Shown: one piece after another, positions 36,795-49,207 of the stretch
How positions within the stretch are numbered: position 1 is the stretch's first letter
Layout of the letters: each line of letters begins with the position of its first letter
Assembly (NCBI GenBank): GCA_951230915.1
Contig: OX579639.1
Coordinates: 21,266,001-21,330,000 of the forward strand
DNA: 64,000 nucleotides
Direction: 5' to 3'
Source: Antitrichia curtipendula
Lineage: Eukaryota; Streptophyta; Bryopsida; Hypnales; Leucodontaceae
Made by a program: the position numbers and the translations under genes
Notes under the pieces: model-generated
Database searches by the model: none
Seen by the model: the letters and a program-made list of their open reading frames with translations, nothing else
What the model was told of the DNA's origin: nothing

Positions 36795-39700
36795 CTAGTA
36801 CATATTCAAATCATTCTGCAGACGTTCGTCATCTAGGTTCTCCATCTGCATTGCCATGTATTTCAGAAGATGCGCTTTAGCCTCTGGTGGAATGATCACT
36901 GCCTCCTCTATTTGCACGCCATACACTGTAATTTTGAAACTTATAACATGACCACTTCTCCCTCGACGAGGGACATCCGTCCATGAATATATAGCGGCTT
37001 CCTTCTCGGTCCAGCCCAACATCTCACCAGACAGTTCCCACGTTGACTCCATACAATTTGTGTACCTCATTCGGTTACTACCTGCTTCATCATGTGCTCT
37101 AGGTCTCATAGTAAGCCAATACCAAAGGACCTTCATTTTCGAGGCCCACGTCCCCTGACCGAATTCGAGCATCTTCCCTAAAAAAAAAGGTACTCCTCCT
37201 CTTACTTCCGCTAGTTCTACGGTAAGGGCTACGTACTGCCCTACAACAACGTCATTCTCTGGATTGAATGGAGGAAACGGATCTTCCTCTGCATCTTGTC
37301 GTACCTCTGGTACAGTTGTATTCCTTCTGCCTCGAATCCTTCCCCTAGTAACTCTTCGTGATGTTGCTTGTACATGTCTATCTCTACGGGGTCCAAAATA
37401 CCCTCTCCTCTTAGGATTTGGCATTGTTGCCATAATCCTGTCAATGGCTACACTCTCCGTCGTATTTTCATCCTCATCAACAACTGTACTTGCAATTGTA
37501 CCTCCTTCTACGTCAGGAACATTTCCATCATTCATATTTTGGTTCAAGACATCCCTGGGCCAAAATGGTAAATCACGGACGCCTCTTCTATTTCGTTGTA
37601 GAAATTCCTCCAAATACTCCTTGAATTGCTCTATTTCGTCCACCACTTCCATGTTCCTGATCGGGTTGAAGCCTCTGTCTATCATCTTCTTCTTGTATGC
37701 AATGAACTCGTCCAATGCTTTCAATTCCCTTTGATCAACTGCAAACACCTCCGCGAGGTCCGGTTTCTTTGTTACGTTAGGCAATGAGTTCAGACACAAA
37801 TGCCCTCTCGCTGGGCCCCACTCATCTGTGCAAAAATGCTTGTGTTGCACACGGACCAACCCACTCTCCACGTAAAACCTCATATGGTGTGGAAATGTGA
37901 TGTCCGTCAATGATTCCCCTCCTCGTAGTAAATGAGGTGTGATAAATGCCTTCCAGTCGCGAACGTGGTCAAGCTTGCGAGCACTCACAAAAGCCTTTGT
38001 GTACGACGTTCCTTTCTCCACTAGCTGCAACATCTCTGTCAAAGTGTCTATGTCTTTCTTCTTTAGTACGTTCGAAATCACACTGAACCTCTGATCAATG
38101 TCCTCATGTGTATGGCCCACTATCAGAAAACAAAGATGCACTTCCTTGAAGAAACCAAGCCCAACTAGTGCAGCACACATAGCAAACATGTAAGCGTTCT
38201 TGTTCTCCCTTGTGGTGTTATCCGCTTGAATCCTCAATGTCGGTGGCAATGACCCCTTCCTTCGCTTCACGTCGCATATGACGTTCATCACCGACGTTAC
38301 GACTTGATTGCTATCATGCTTGTGGTGAGCGTCTATCCACACGTCTGCATACAGGCCGATACCATGTACAAGTACACCACACAAATGAGCCTTTACAAAT
38401 CAAGATTCAATGTTCTTCACAGTCTGCCTCATCTTCGGTATCATGGTCGTATTCTGATCCATACCGTCAACAATCAAACACATGAAAAAATCCTGAGTGA
38501 TCATCGCCGACCTCTTGAACAACCAATAATCTCGCCTCTCTTCCATTTGATATCGAATGTGTAGCACGTACAGCTCTTTTATCTTCAACTTTGCTACAGC
38601 ATTTGTCGTGGATTCCATCCCACACTTATACTCCCAACAATGATAACACTTTGAAAACCGGGAAAAAGGTGGAATTTGCACATGCGGAAATTCCTTCCGC
38701 CAAAGTCGTCGAAATGAACTCATTGACAACTCCGAACCGTCCACTAGTTTCTTCACTTCTTCGTTCACATACTAAAAAACATCCAACTTGCTGGTACTCA
38801 TTGGCAACAAAATCAACGGGAGAACTACACTGTTCATTTTCCTGCGAATCGATCGATGGGGCTGTTGATAACCGGCTTTGTTGAAGAAAACGTTGAGGTT
38901 TTCTCTAGCTGCTGACATTTTTGCACTCTCCCTCTGCTGACACCTGTTTCCATGAACGGCTGCCACTCTGCCATATACAGCATGTGCTGTCTTCAATTGC
39001 TTCAAATGCCTTTGAGAATAACCCAACGCCGCGGCGTAGCATGCATTGTACATGACCTTGCCATCCAGTTTTGTCACGTACTTGTCTCTTGTCGGACCCT
39101 CCGTGGGAGTGTAAAAAGCATTAAGCATTTGCATTATCCAAGTAGCATGTGCTTTGTACTTCTGTCCCCAAGCCATATATCGTTGGTCCAGTACATATTT
39201 TGCATCTACATCACGCAAGCAATTGCGTTTACATACTCCCCTTTCCTTCGCACACATAATACTGTCCAGAGTAACTTTTTGACTAGCAGACTCTCCCCTC
39301 TCCCGTGGACTTCTCTCCCTTGCCCTTCGATTTGCCATTGAATACCTCCTCCTTGGTGTAATCTCCGGTAGTCCATCTACTCTTGTGAAATCCGCAGTGC
39401 TACCTTCCGAGCCTTGCGTCAAAGGAGAACTTCTTCCTTGTACGCTTCTTCCACCTTGACTTGGTGGCGTGCATTCTGAAGTGCTTGGTTTCTCTTCTAC
39501 GTCATGAAAATCAAAATGTGGTGCTAGAACAGTAGGAAAAGATAAATTATGCCCCTCCCTCGAATTTGTTGCCGTCGTTCTCACCTCGTAGGGACGTGCA
39601 GAACAAACTGAAGCACGACGCCATCGTATAATTTTATCTACACAATCTCCCAAAGTCTTCTCTACCAACTCACCAACCCATTCTGTTTCATGTACAGCAT

Positions 39701-39998
39701 GTGTGACACGAACCGCAATCTCAAAAGGGCGTAATTTCTCTTGGTGAAGTTCATCACCACACGCAAAATTTGTATCCACCACGCCCATCCCCACAACTTG
39801 GCCTTCATCTCCAAGAAGTTGAACCATGCCATGAATAGTTTGGAATCCTCCAACCACAGGTGCACGATCTTCTTCTTCGAATAGTCTTCCTTGTACCATG
39901 CGCGCCAATCTTTCCCCTACGCTCCTTCGCTCTGTAGCAACCAATATTGTCGCTACCGCATTGAATACCACTGGGCTTCCAAATGCTTCTGCTGCCAT
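36795..39998 (-). pseudogene. DUF7869-like transposable-element protein, interrupted by two in-frame stops
   Basis: One reading frame of about 1,067 codons runs from ATG at 39998 to the stop at 36795. It is interrupted by TAG at 38774-38772 and TGA at 38402-38400; the frame on both sides of each stop is the same, so these are nonsense changes rather than introns. Visible motifs in order: a Cys cluster (CAKERGVCKRNC), a second Cys cluster (CYHCWEYKC), LIVDGMDQNT, QADNTTRENKN and GHTHEDIDQRFS. The last three carry conserved Asp residues in an order reminiscent of an RNase H-fold nuclease. This layout matches what I know of DUF7869-type proteins, found in element-like genes of plants and animals; function is not established. 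The C-terminal half is hydrophilic and Arg-rich. Paired with the outward gene at 54141-58541. Confidence 0.68.
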
Positions 39999-42900
39999 TT
40001 TCCAGCTTCACCAGTGATATATAATAGTCAAGTATTTGGTGCAGAGCTCTTGTACTTCAATATCTTCGTTCACCACTATCCTCTCTGTATTTTCATTCAC
40101 ACAGTACAAAATAAAAAATTGGTCCTCCATAAATTTCATATAACAATGAAACCCAAACAACCATGACTACTTTCTAAGCCCTTATAAAAAATACTCCAAA
40201 AAATAATCCAATGTTTCTCTTCAGTTTTTCCTTCATTTGCTTCATCAAAGGTCTGCAACTACATTTATCCATCATATTGAAGCAAGCATTGCATGCTCTT
40301 TATACAACTTCCACATAATGAATTTTCATTGACCTCACTATTTTGAATGTCCATTTCGTTCAACTGCATAACACAAAAAATCTACATATACATGGTTACA
40401 TTATTTTTTTATTGTATTAATTATTAATGATGCTTTATAAGTGCACAGTTCCTATACTAATATGCTTGTATTTTTTACTATAAGCATCGTACAAAATTGT
40501 TGGAATCCTTGGACATTGACCACTACATTGTCAACATCCAAACAACACAATCTCATTACAACTTCTACTTCATGCGTGCTAACATTGATAACATTAATAG
40601 CATTTGCATGCTCTCTCTCTTTCTGAAGGTTTTCATGAGAAAGTTCAAACCTCAAAGTCTACATATATAAATTGTTAATTTGTAAATGCCATGAACCTCT
40701 AAAAAGAATCAATGAATTGTACACATAATTTAAAAAAATGCGGCAACACTGTGATAAGTTCTATCAATTTCTTGTGATACTTCTGTAGTACATGCTTTTC
40801 TTCCATATGTTGCTAGACAACCAGCATGAACGTCTTGTACACTCTCTATATACTCTACTTAGATGTGAATACAAACATTGTGGTCCTACAAACCAACAAG
40901 GATTCATACTCTTCAAATGCTACACTATAATTATTGTTATTATTCATGACTTCTTACAATATATTGAACGACTGAACAACTTCTGCATATGCATTATTTT
41001 TGCTATTTCACTTACATCCATAACATTTCATGCTTCTCTCCAAGAGTTTCTAAGAACTATTGCAATTCAAAATATGAACATTTCAAAGACACTTCTGCGG
41101 TTCTGCCTTCAATTCCAAAAGCATAAGACTAGGATGCATGAAAATGTGTCTTTTACAAACGTACTTTTCCATAAAATCAGTTAGTTCCGCTGCAATTCGG
41201 GATATAAAAGAGTTTAACGAATAATTAGTTAGCCCCATACACAGAAGGCTTTTTTTCAGTACATTGACAACACTAATACATATTTGAAAGACAAAAAAAA
41301 ATCAAACACTGCTTTCTCTCTTATATCCCTCCGTTCATTGTTGCACTACTCTTTTCTTAAACAACATTACAAAAAAGATTTACAAAACCACTATCTTGCC
41401 ACACCGCAACATATTTACAGTGTACATGTTCAAAACAAATTTTCCCATACATTACATGATAAGATTTTTTAAATCTTAAAATATCTTATACGATTGTTTG
41501 CATTCAAGACATAGCAGACTTGAAAAAATATGATATTTACATTCCTTGTCACCATGTATCAATAGTACGATTCCGTATTTTGTTAAAATGCTAAATATAT
41601 ATGTTGTTATTTCTAACTTTGAAGTGCTTCTTCTTAAAATGAAAAACATTTTGCTTCATCCACTACTACAATTACAAACCGTACAACTAGCATTGGCAAA
41701 ATAATTAAGCACGAACTTGCACTTTCCGAGGTACATGTCTTATGTTTTTTCAAAAAACTATCAATTAAATTTACTTCATCAACACAAAAAGCATAAAACA
41801 GCCACTTCAAAGTTACTCAAAACATGAACAGGCTCTTTGGACTTCTTACTTACATCTGTGCATGAACATTGTAAAATAAAATTCATTGGTTATATTTTAT
41901 GTATATAGCTTTCTATATTGTCCTTCCTATTGATATTGCCAATTTCTAAGTTATTTTTTGGGTATAACTGTCATACCAAACAATCAAAAATTTGTTATAA
42001 GGATTTAAATAATTTCATAATACATTTAGAAATGCCTACCTACTTACACATACATAAACCACTGATGTTACAATACTTGATATGAGAAGCAAGATGTATT
42101 TTTACCACTACAAATGTATGCAAGAAAAGCATATGAAGTTCTCTTGTAAAAATTCCATTTCCAGAACCTTTGCTAAAAATATTGCAAGATTTTTTCATGC
42201 AGAATGAAAAAATCTTTTTGTTCTCTACCTTCCTTTAATACATTTAAAACATTTTGAATATACGTATCTCATTTTCTTGGCAGTAAACATATTGCATATT
42301 TAATGAATATGTTGAAGACTTAAACCTATAATAAAGAACAAAATTTTACCAAAACACAAATCTTTTACAATTCTCTGAAAGTACTCCCTCCACCCAAATA
42401 CTCTATTCCTTTTTGCCTTCATTTTTCATTTATAATAATGTTCCTATTCCACTTCGTGACATTCTCAACATGTGAGAATAGTTTTGAAATTTCTATTTGG
42501 AATGCAAAAAACCATTTCCAGTAATAGTTCCTGTACCTTCCATGCAAACATTAATTACATGACAAATGAAATGACTAGAGAGATCAATTCATTGTTCATT
42601 GTTTAATTTCTTATGTCTTTTAATTCTTCCTGGTTTAAAGAGGTGACGCTCAGCAAGGGCAGATTAAAGGATTGCACATGGTCTACGACATATACTAAAT
42701 GCATACAAAATGGCAACATGACACTCAAAAATGAATTGACCACTGCTAATCCTCGAAAATACTCAAGAAATCCTATTTCTCAATATTATAAAACTACAAT
42801 TCAAATAAGTTGTCATAAAATTTTCATAAATGTTACAGTAGCAATGAACTAAACTTATAGCGCAAAACTAGTTTCCAAAATGTCTTCTCAGACGTAATCA

Positions 42901-43714
42901 AAACATTCTGTCAAATGTAATGATTATTTTTCAACAAAGTAGGTAATAAAGTACATGTACTTTAAAAATTGAAGGTAAAACTACAATATGAATAAATCAA
43001 GCATGGAATTCAAAAACATTATTCACAGTGGTGCAATATTTCTTTTTCAGTAACTTAACGCGTTCCGCTTTCTTTTGAGAACTAATTTATTTTACGTTCA
43101 AGGAGACAATCAACAAGTCCTTTTTTTGGAATTTCTTCACAGTGCCTATAGGAAAAGATTGTCCAAAATTACCTCATTACTAATCTACATGCAATGAATA
43201 AACTATTTCTAATTCCACAGCAATGCTTCATTTGAGTTTTTATTTCTTTTTCACATTAAATGGTTTTCTGTGAATTTTTCAACAATCTCCATTTATGTCT
43301 GCAAGTGGCATAATTTGTACATTTAGGCGTTCAATGAAATACAAAAGATATATCCATATCAAGCACTACATAAACATTGGTCTTCACAAAAATAATAAAA
43401 AAATTAGTACAACAAAAACAAACCATAGGAACCAACACACAAACATGTTGCATAGGGAAGTGGTCCCCTCTTACATCAACCAATCTCTACAATCAATCAT
43501 TAAACATAGGTACATTTTATTTTTATTTTAAAAATACTTCATTTTTTATAATATATCTTTAAAATTTCGGAATTTCAAAGTACCACTTTGTCCTTCATAG
43601 TTAAACACAAAGAGGATGAAAGACCTAATTTGAGGTCTTCAGAGTTCACTAAAAAAAAATTGAATACCCCGAATCCCAAGATATTATTCAAGGAATAAAT
43701 TGTAACATTTTACT

Positions 43715-44480
43715 TTAACTTCTAAAGGTCCGTTTGTCCCCTCATGGGACAATTTGGGTCTGGATAGATTCTTGTGACTTCAATTTGTAATTCTTTGGGA
43801 TTTTTTGTGGTTGTGCGATTGCTAGAGCTTTGTGGATGTATTATTTTTAGTTCAATTGGTGCCCGAGAAAAAAACTTTTGTCAACAATAGAGTTTGGCGG
43901 GCAGCACCGTCAAATCAAAGAAAGTCAACATAAATTTCTTAAATATTTTTTTCAAAATCTATGTCTTCTTGTCTACATTTGAAGCTTTCATTCATTCTAT
44001 TTGAACTAATAATGAAAAAGTTATGGACATTCGTATTTTTTCGGGCAATGAAAGCGTTTTTTACAAAAAATAAATTTTAGGATTCATTTCTGAAGGCAAT
44101 TCTTTCAATTCTTTAGAAAAAAATATTAGACAAGGTTGAATTTGCTTGCTATAACAATCTGACCGTTGTGATTACGATATTTCAATTTTCTCTTTGCAAT
44201 ATTCACAATTTGGTTTCTCCTTCAAACTTGAACCTACTTCTATTTAACAATTTTTTTATGAGTAAAAATTTAGTTTTTTTTTTTTGAATTATTTTCCATA
44301 CATTCTCAACTAAAGTATTCAACATATGAATTTAGCAAATGAAAATCAATAATACAAAAAATTTAAGTTGAATATGATCAAATCCCAAAACTCTAGTCCA
44401 GCAAGGTGCAAATTAAAAAGACTTGTTTTCTTCACTGTGAATGCAAATATCTTGCAATCTATTTGGTCAAAGTTTCTTAA
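43715..44480. mobile_element. Truncated TTAA-type element
   Basis: The left end TTAACTTCTAAAGGTCCG and the following GTCCCCTCATGGGACAATTT match the TTAA family at 49777-50364 and 50772-51356. Related internal sequence continues to the GTGAATGCAAATAT motif near 44440, after which similarity fades and no right terminus is seen. The right limit given is approximate. Confidence 0.5.
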
Positions 44481-45831
44481 ATTTATTGTACAAATTCTAT
44501 ATTAAATAAAAAGACCACATTCTGAAAAGTTGAATTTATTTAATTTTTAATTGTAACCATATTAATTTGAACTAAACATGGTTCAGATCAAATGGAGAAA
44601 CAAAACATAACAATATCATTTACAGACTGACAGATTATAATGTTCAATCGTGAAAGTGTTGAAACTACGAAACTCTTTCAGCTTTCTTTTAGCATGTCAC
44701 AAACAAAAAAATAGTGATGAAAATAATATGAGCTGGAACAAGCGAACATGCATAATCTCAATCAATTATTGGTTTCTTAGAGCCCTAACCATAATTATTT
44801 TTAATAACTTGTCATTGTGATTTTTCTTCTAAACTGTAGTGTATTTTAAGCTCATTTCCAAGAGCCCTCAACACGACACAAAGTCAAGATTTCTATAGGT
44901 ACCCTTCAGCAAAATGTTTAACAATTAAATTTAAATCATTCATTCTTAAAATTACATTTTTGATGCTAAAAACAGACTTTGGAAACAACTTTGGAGGAAA
45001 TGTTACATATTGAAAATAACAACTTCCTCAGACCTTAATTTAATTCACAGAGTTCCCGACAATAGAATAAAACGCCACTGAAATTTAAGGATAAAATTCC
45101 AACATAAAATATCTAAATATTATTAAAATTGCTTTGTCAGATCCACATTACTATACTTTTGCAACGAAATTGTTTCAAAAACATTAAATTAGCTTCCTCT
45201 AAAAGCCTAACAACTCTTCCATGGAATTTACAAGAGCACTACAACACTACTGACTCAGAAGTTAAGGTAGGACGCTTTGAATTCGCTCGGGCATAAAGAA
45301 CAGCCCCTACAAATGGCTCCTGAATGGAATTAGGTGATCTTTAAATGGAAAGAAGTGACCCTTAAATTAACCGCTGCAGTGGTATAAAAGAATTAGAAAA
45401 AAAAGGGTCCCCGCCAATCATCGGTTTTGCTTCTTCCCATCTTGGAAGTGAGCGCTTTTTGGAAAACCTAATTTCACAAATAGGAAGCTATGATAGATGT
45501 ACTTCAAAAATTCATAACAAATTGAATATCGCTCAAAAAAATATAAAACCACTTATGTTGGATTCGTCATCTTTTTTAATACCTCTGAAAATTGAATTAA
45601 AAATACTACCGACCAAGGAAGTATACATATGCATATCAGGCCTTAGATGCGCGATTCCAGACCGGATAACTTAAGCATGTACTAAGTTCAAAATTCAAGA
45701 GATTCCGTAATGCATTCCATCAAAGGAGCTTCCTCGACCCATGTGTTGGATGAAGCAAATAAATCTACATGCGTTGACAAGGAGCTGAGTATGCAACAGT
45801 GCTCCAATGATTTAACCCTAAATGGAATCTT

Positions 45832-45935
45832 CAGATCTGCGGACGGCTGATAAGCAAGAAGACGAAGGAACGGGAAGTGCGCTCAGACCTGCGGACAGCT
45901 GATATGCACGAGGAGGAAGGACGGGGCAATGCGCA
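45832..45935. repeat. Tandem duplication, two copies of 52 bp
   Basis: The copies start at 45832 (CAGATCTGCGGACGGCTGAT) and 45884 (CAGACCTGCGGACAGCTGAT) and remain similar through a purine-rich stretch to about 45935. Confidence 0.7.
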
Positions 45936-46436
45936 GCACGGTTGGTTGACCTCTTAAACTAGAAACGCGGTAAACCAAAAATTCAGTTCCGTAGCCTAGC
46001 GAAGACAAAGAGACTCAGCTTCTAGCAAGATTTTCATTCTATTTTGGTTTTCTAGATAAGGTCGCAGAAGTTGATTTGGTGAAGCACAACTGCTGCTGAA
46101 ATTCTGTGATGAAATGAAAACTAAGATTGCGTCTACAGAGTAGAGACTTTAGTCGTTGTTATCAGTCGATCCAAATCAAAATACTGCTAACTGCCTTGCA
46201 TGCGCCGGTGTTGCAGTTCTCGGGACAGTCAAAGATCCCTCCCTCGTGGTCCCGCAAAAGACGTGTTCATGCAGGTTTTTCGGTGCCTGCAATTCTGTCC
46301 AAGAGCATCTCGAACTCCGGCATTACGACACTATTGAATTTCAGCACTCTCCCTCGTCTACTCGGTGAGGTATCTCACTGAAGAACCGTCAACTTCGTTT
46401 TCATCTCTTTCTAATTTGCAAATTAACAACGACTAA

Positions 46437-46576
46437 GTGAACAGTACTTGGAATCGGACCCCCTCCACACGCGGGGGGTCTGACCGCAAACACTATTCAC
46501 ATGTTTCTCGAAGTGAACAGTTTTTGGAGTCAGACCCCCCGCGCGTGGAGGGGGTCCGATTCCAAATACTGTTCAT
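46437..46576. repeat. Double foldback: two inverted 64-bp palindromic units
   Basis: Unit 1 (46437-46500) and unit 2 (46513-46576) are near-perfect reverse complements separated by 12 bases, so the region can form one long hairpin. Each unit also runs from GTGAACAGT to its own inverted end with a CCCCC...GGGGG centre. Arms match at roughly 57 of 64 positions by eye. No gene is associated. Confidence 0.8.
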
Positions 46577-47486
46577 AAATCACTTTATGAACGCGAAGCA
46601 AGCAACTGCCGTCAAGACGAACATTGAACTTTGTCAGGCTGTTTACTTGTGGACTTCGACAGGTTGAAGGTGGAGAGCAAAACTCACCAAATTTCGGCGA
46701 GACCACCTCCAGGCGCTGCACTTGCTTTCCAGGTTCTGATCGGCGCTGCCTCGGCTCCAGCTGCGCTCACCCTCGCTCCCTCCAAACTCGGTACCTGCGT
46801 TGCGAGGACAAGGCTGATTTTCATCAGTACGTCACAGCCGGAGCACAGTCTTGCGAAGTCGCAGAGCAGACTTGCGGCGCTGCAGCTAGTTTTTGAGCTC
46901 CTGCAATTGACGTTGAAGAAGCACATTCAGATCGGTAAGAATTCCAAGCACTCCGGAGTTAATAATTTAATTTGAAATCAAATTTCGCCATACAGCTAAC
47001 AGCTTGTCGGTAGTTCTATCACGAGTCGTCTCAAGCACTCCGAAGCTCCATGCAAAAATCGCCGACATTACACTTTCATAGTGCGCGTTCGATTTGAAGA
47101 TCGACTGAGTTCGAAAATTGAGACGCGCATTTTCTGTAACGCATTGTTTGTTGCTGCCGACGTACTGAACAGCTCCTGGTCTTCTTACCCTGTCATGAAA
47201 ATCGGGAAGCGGGTACTAATTGAACTCACCTGTATCTCCGTGTTGTGGTTTGCTTACTTCAACCTCGCAAATGCAGGGTAGGGATGACGAATGAGCTGAC
47301 TGCAACGACGCTTTGAAAGACAGAGAACGACTGAGTGGACGGCGGCACTTGGCCCCTTGAAATTGAAAGAATACCAAAATTTAACGAAGCTGGGGAGCAG
47401 GCCCGGAATGCCAGGTCCCTCGGGGAGACAAAACACTTGGCCCCAAGCTGCAGAACAGCGGACTGCACTCTTCACCGAAAATATTT

Positions 47487-47668
47487 ATTTATTTTTTTTT
47501 TTGAAACACATGGACAATTTCCATTGCAAGGGGGAAACAGTACAAAGAACCAAGGGACCACGTCCCCGGCGAAATTTTTAGGTTTTCCAAGACTAAAAGC
47601 CAAACAAAGAGAAAAAACAAAACTCAAACAAGGGAAAAGAACCAAAGAGGCAGCGGCAGCTGCCTCAG
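47487..47668 (-). mobile_element. 5'-truncated LINE (non-LTR retrotransposon) insertion
   Basis: The 182-bp insert is flanked by identical 14-bp direct repeats CACCGAAAATATTT at 47473-47486 and 47669-47682, a typical LINE target duplication. Read on the minus strand, the insert ends in TTTCAAAAAAAAAATAAATA, an A-rich tail against the left repeat. The sequence before the tail (CAATGGAAATTGTCCATGTG) resembles plant L1 3' ends. No open reading frame remains. Confidence 0.75.
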
Positions 47669-47856
47669 CACCGAAAATATTTTGAAGTAAGGTAAGCGTC
47701 TTTCTGTTTCTAATGTGAGTTCTAATTTGCAGTCAGACGACCAATCCTGCATGCTTAGTGGATAAGGTAGGATGCTTTAAAAGCGCCCATTTAAGAGCTG
47801 GTCTGTCTTTTGCGTAGGTTTGCATGAATAGAAATATTTTTCACTCATTTTTTAGA

Positions 47857-48105
47857 GAAAGAAAAATGGATGCCAAACTTAACCCAAGTCGTTTCATATT
47901 TTTTGAAGCATTTTTGAAAGAGTTATGAATTTTCAAAGAAAGAAAAATGGATGCCAAACTTAACCCAAGTCGTTTCATATTTTTTGAAGCATTTTTGAAA
48001 GAGTTATGAATTTTCAAAGAAGGAAAAATGGATGCCAAGCTTAATCCAAGTCGTTTCATATTTTTTGAAGCATTTTTGAAAGAGTTATGAATTTTCAAAG
48101 ATTTC
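47857..48105. repeat. 81-bp tandem repeat, about three copies
   Basis: GAAAAATGGATGCCAAACTT and its variant recur at 47861, 47942 and 48023, exactly 81 bases apart, and copies are almost identical. Because 81 is a multiple of three, the minus strand gives an open frame with a 27-residue repeat; this follows from the period and does not suggest a real protein. Confidence 0.88.
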
Positions 48106-48255
48106 AATTGTACGTACCTATTTGTGACCCTAGGTCTCCCAAAATGCGTCCACTTACAACTTCTAAAGTGATTTGAGGAAATCAAGGCCAATGACTGGCT
48201 CTTGCAATAAAGAATACTTTTTTGGAGGGTTCAATCAATGAATAAAGTGGTCCAT

Positions 48256-49207
48256 TTAACCCCTAAAGGTTTTTGACTATGTTTTCATAAAAAACGCTCT
48301 CAAACTGCCATTTCTAGTACAAGTACCAAATTTTGGAAAAAAACATTTTTGGACACATGTGACTGTAGGATCTTGTAGTAAACTAGTTTGAGAAGATGTG
48401 GAAAACATTTCAGAAATTTCCACCGTGTAGATTGCAAGATATTAGCATTTGAAGTGACAAAAACCCTTTTTTTGTCCCTCCGAAAAAACGGGCAGCTGCA
48501 CTTCACATGGTCACATTTGTATGAAAAAATGTCCAAAATGGTAGTAACTCTTTGGATTCATTCTTCAAAGCAACTTAGCTACATGCTTGAAAATTTTCAG
48601 ATCATTTGGAATTGTACAACATATAGGAAAAAAATAGTAAGTAGAAAGAAGTAGAAAATGATTCAAAACACTAAATTGTTAAGGATTTAATTATGGAATT
48701 GAAAAATGCCAATCCAAACGATTGTAATGTTGTAATAAACACTCTACATCTTGTGTTTATATTTTTTTCCAAAAATATTGAAAATTGAGTTAAATAAAGG
48801 ACTTCAAAGTTTATTTTAGAGTAGAGATTCTATAACTACCCGCAAACTACCCACAACTAAAATTCCTTATAACTTTCATCTCATAAATCAAAGTGGAATG
48901 ATTCAAAGCTTTCCTTGTGCACATAAATCTAAAGAACCAATTTCAAATTTTTATTTCTCTAGAAAATGATTTTTAAAGAATTTTTTTTTGCTGCCCGGGC
49001 TGCCCGCCGAACAATGAAAACTACATATCATACCATAACTTTTTTACCATGTGGTCAAAAGTTATGAAAATTGTTGGGCCCTAAAGCTACTCCTCGGGCA
49101 CATCTTGTGTGAAAATTTCAAAGAAAAAAAATAAAAATTCCATTCGTGGTGAGCAGCCCAAAAACGCTGTGTTGTCAAAAAACGGTGTTTGGTCCTTTAG
49201 GGGTTAA
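48256..49207. mobile_element. TTAA-flanked non-autonomous element, 0.95 kb
   Basis: Starts TTAACCCCTAAAGGTTTTTG and ends GGTCCTTTAGGGGTTAA. The first 14 bases of the two ends match perfectly in inverted orientation. No transposase is encoded. Internal sequences (CTGCCATTTCTA near the left, GCAGCCCAAAAACGCTG near the right) are shared with the copies at 49.8 and 59.8 kb. Confidence 0.72.

Larger units (their letters stand above)
45250..47760. other. GC-rich island of unknown origin inside the AT-rich core
   Basis: G+C content rises sharply here compared with the flanking AT-rich core. It contains a 52-bp tandem duplication, a double foldback and a truncated LINE. Several overlapping open frames at 46127-46975 are in different frames without recognisable domains. 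It could be a captured gene fragment or a separate insertion. AAGGTAGGACGCTTTGAATT at 45263 resembles the ends of the element at 47764-49285. Confidence 0.45.

Noticed and set aside
38400..38774. Introns as an explanation for the two stops in the DUF7869-like gene
   Set aside because: The frame is identical on both sides and conserved motifs continue immediately; no donor/acceptor pair of plausible size removes only the stops.
46127..46975. Several overlapping frames in the GC-rich island
   Set aside because: Different frames, no shared domain, and GC-rich composition alone produces long frames. Kept only as a composition observation.
47841..48191. Minus-strand open frame encoding a 27-residue repeat
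   Set aside because: Fully explained by an 81-bp tandem repeat whose period is a multiple of three; no start context or domain.
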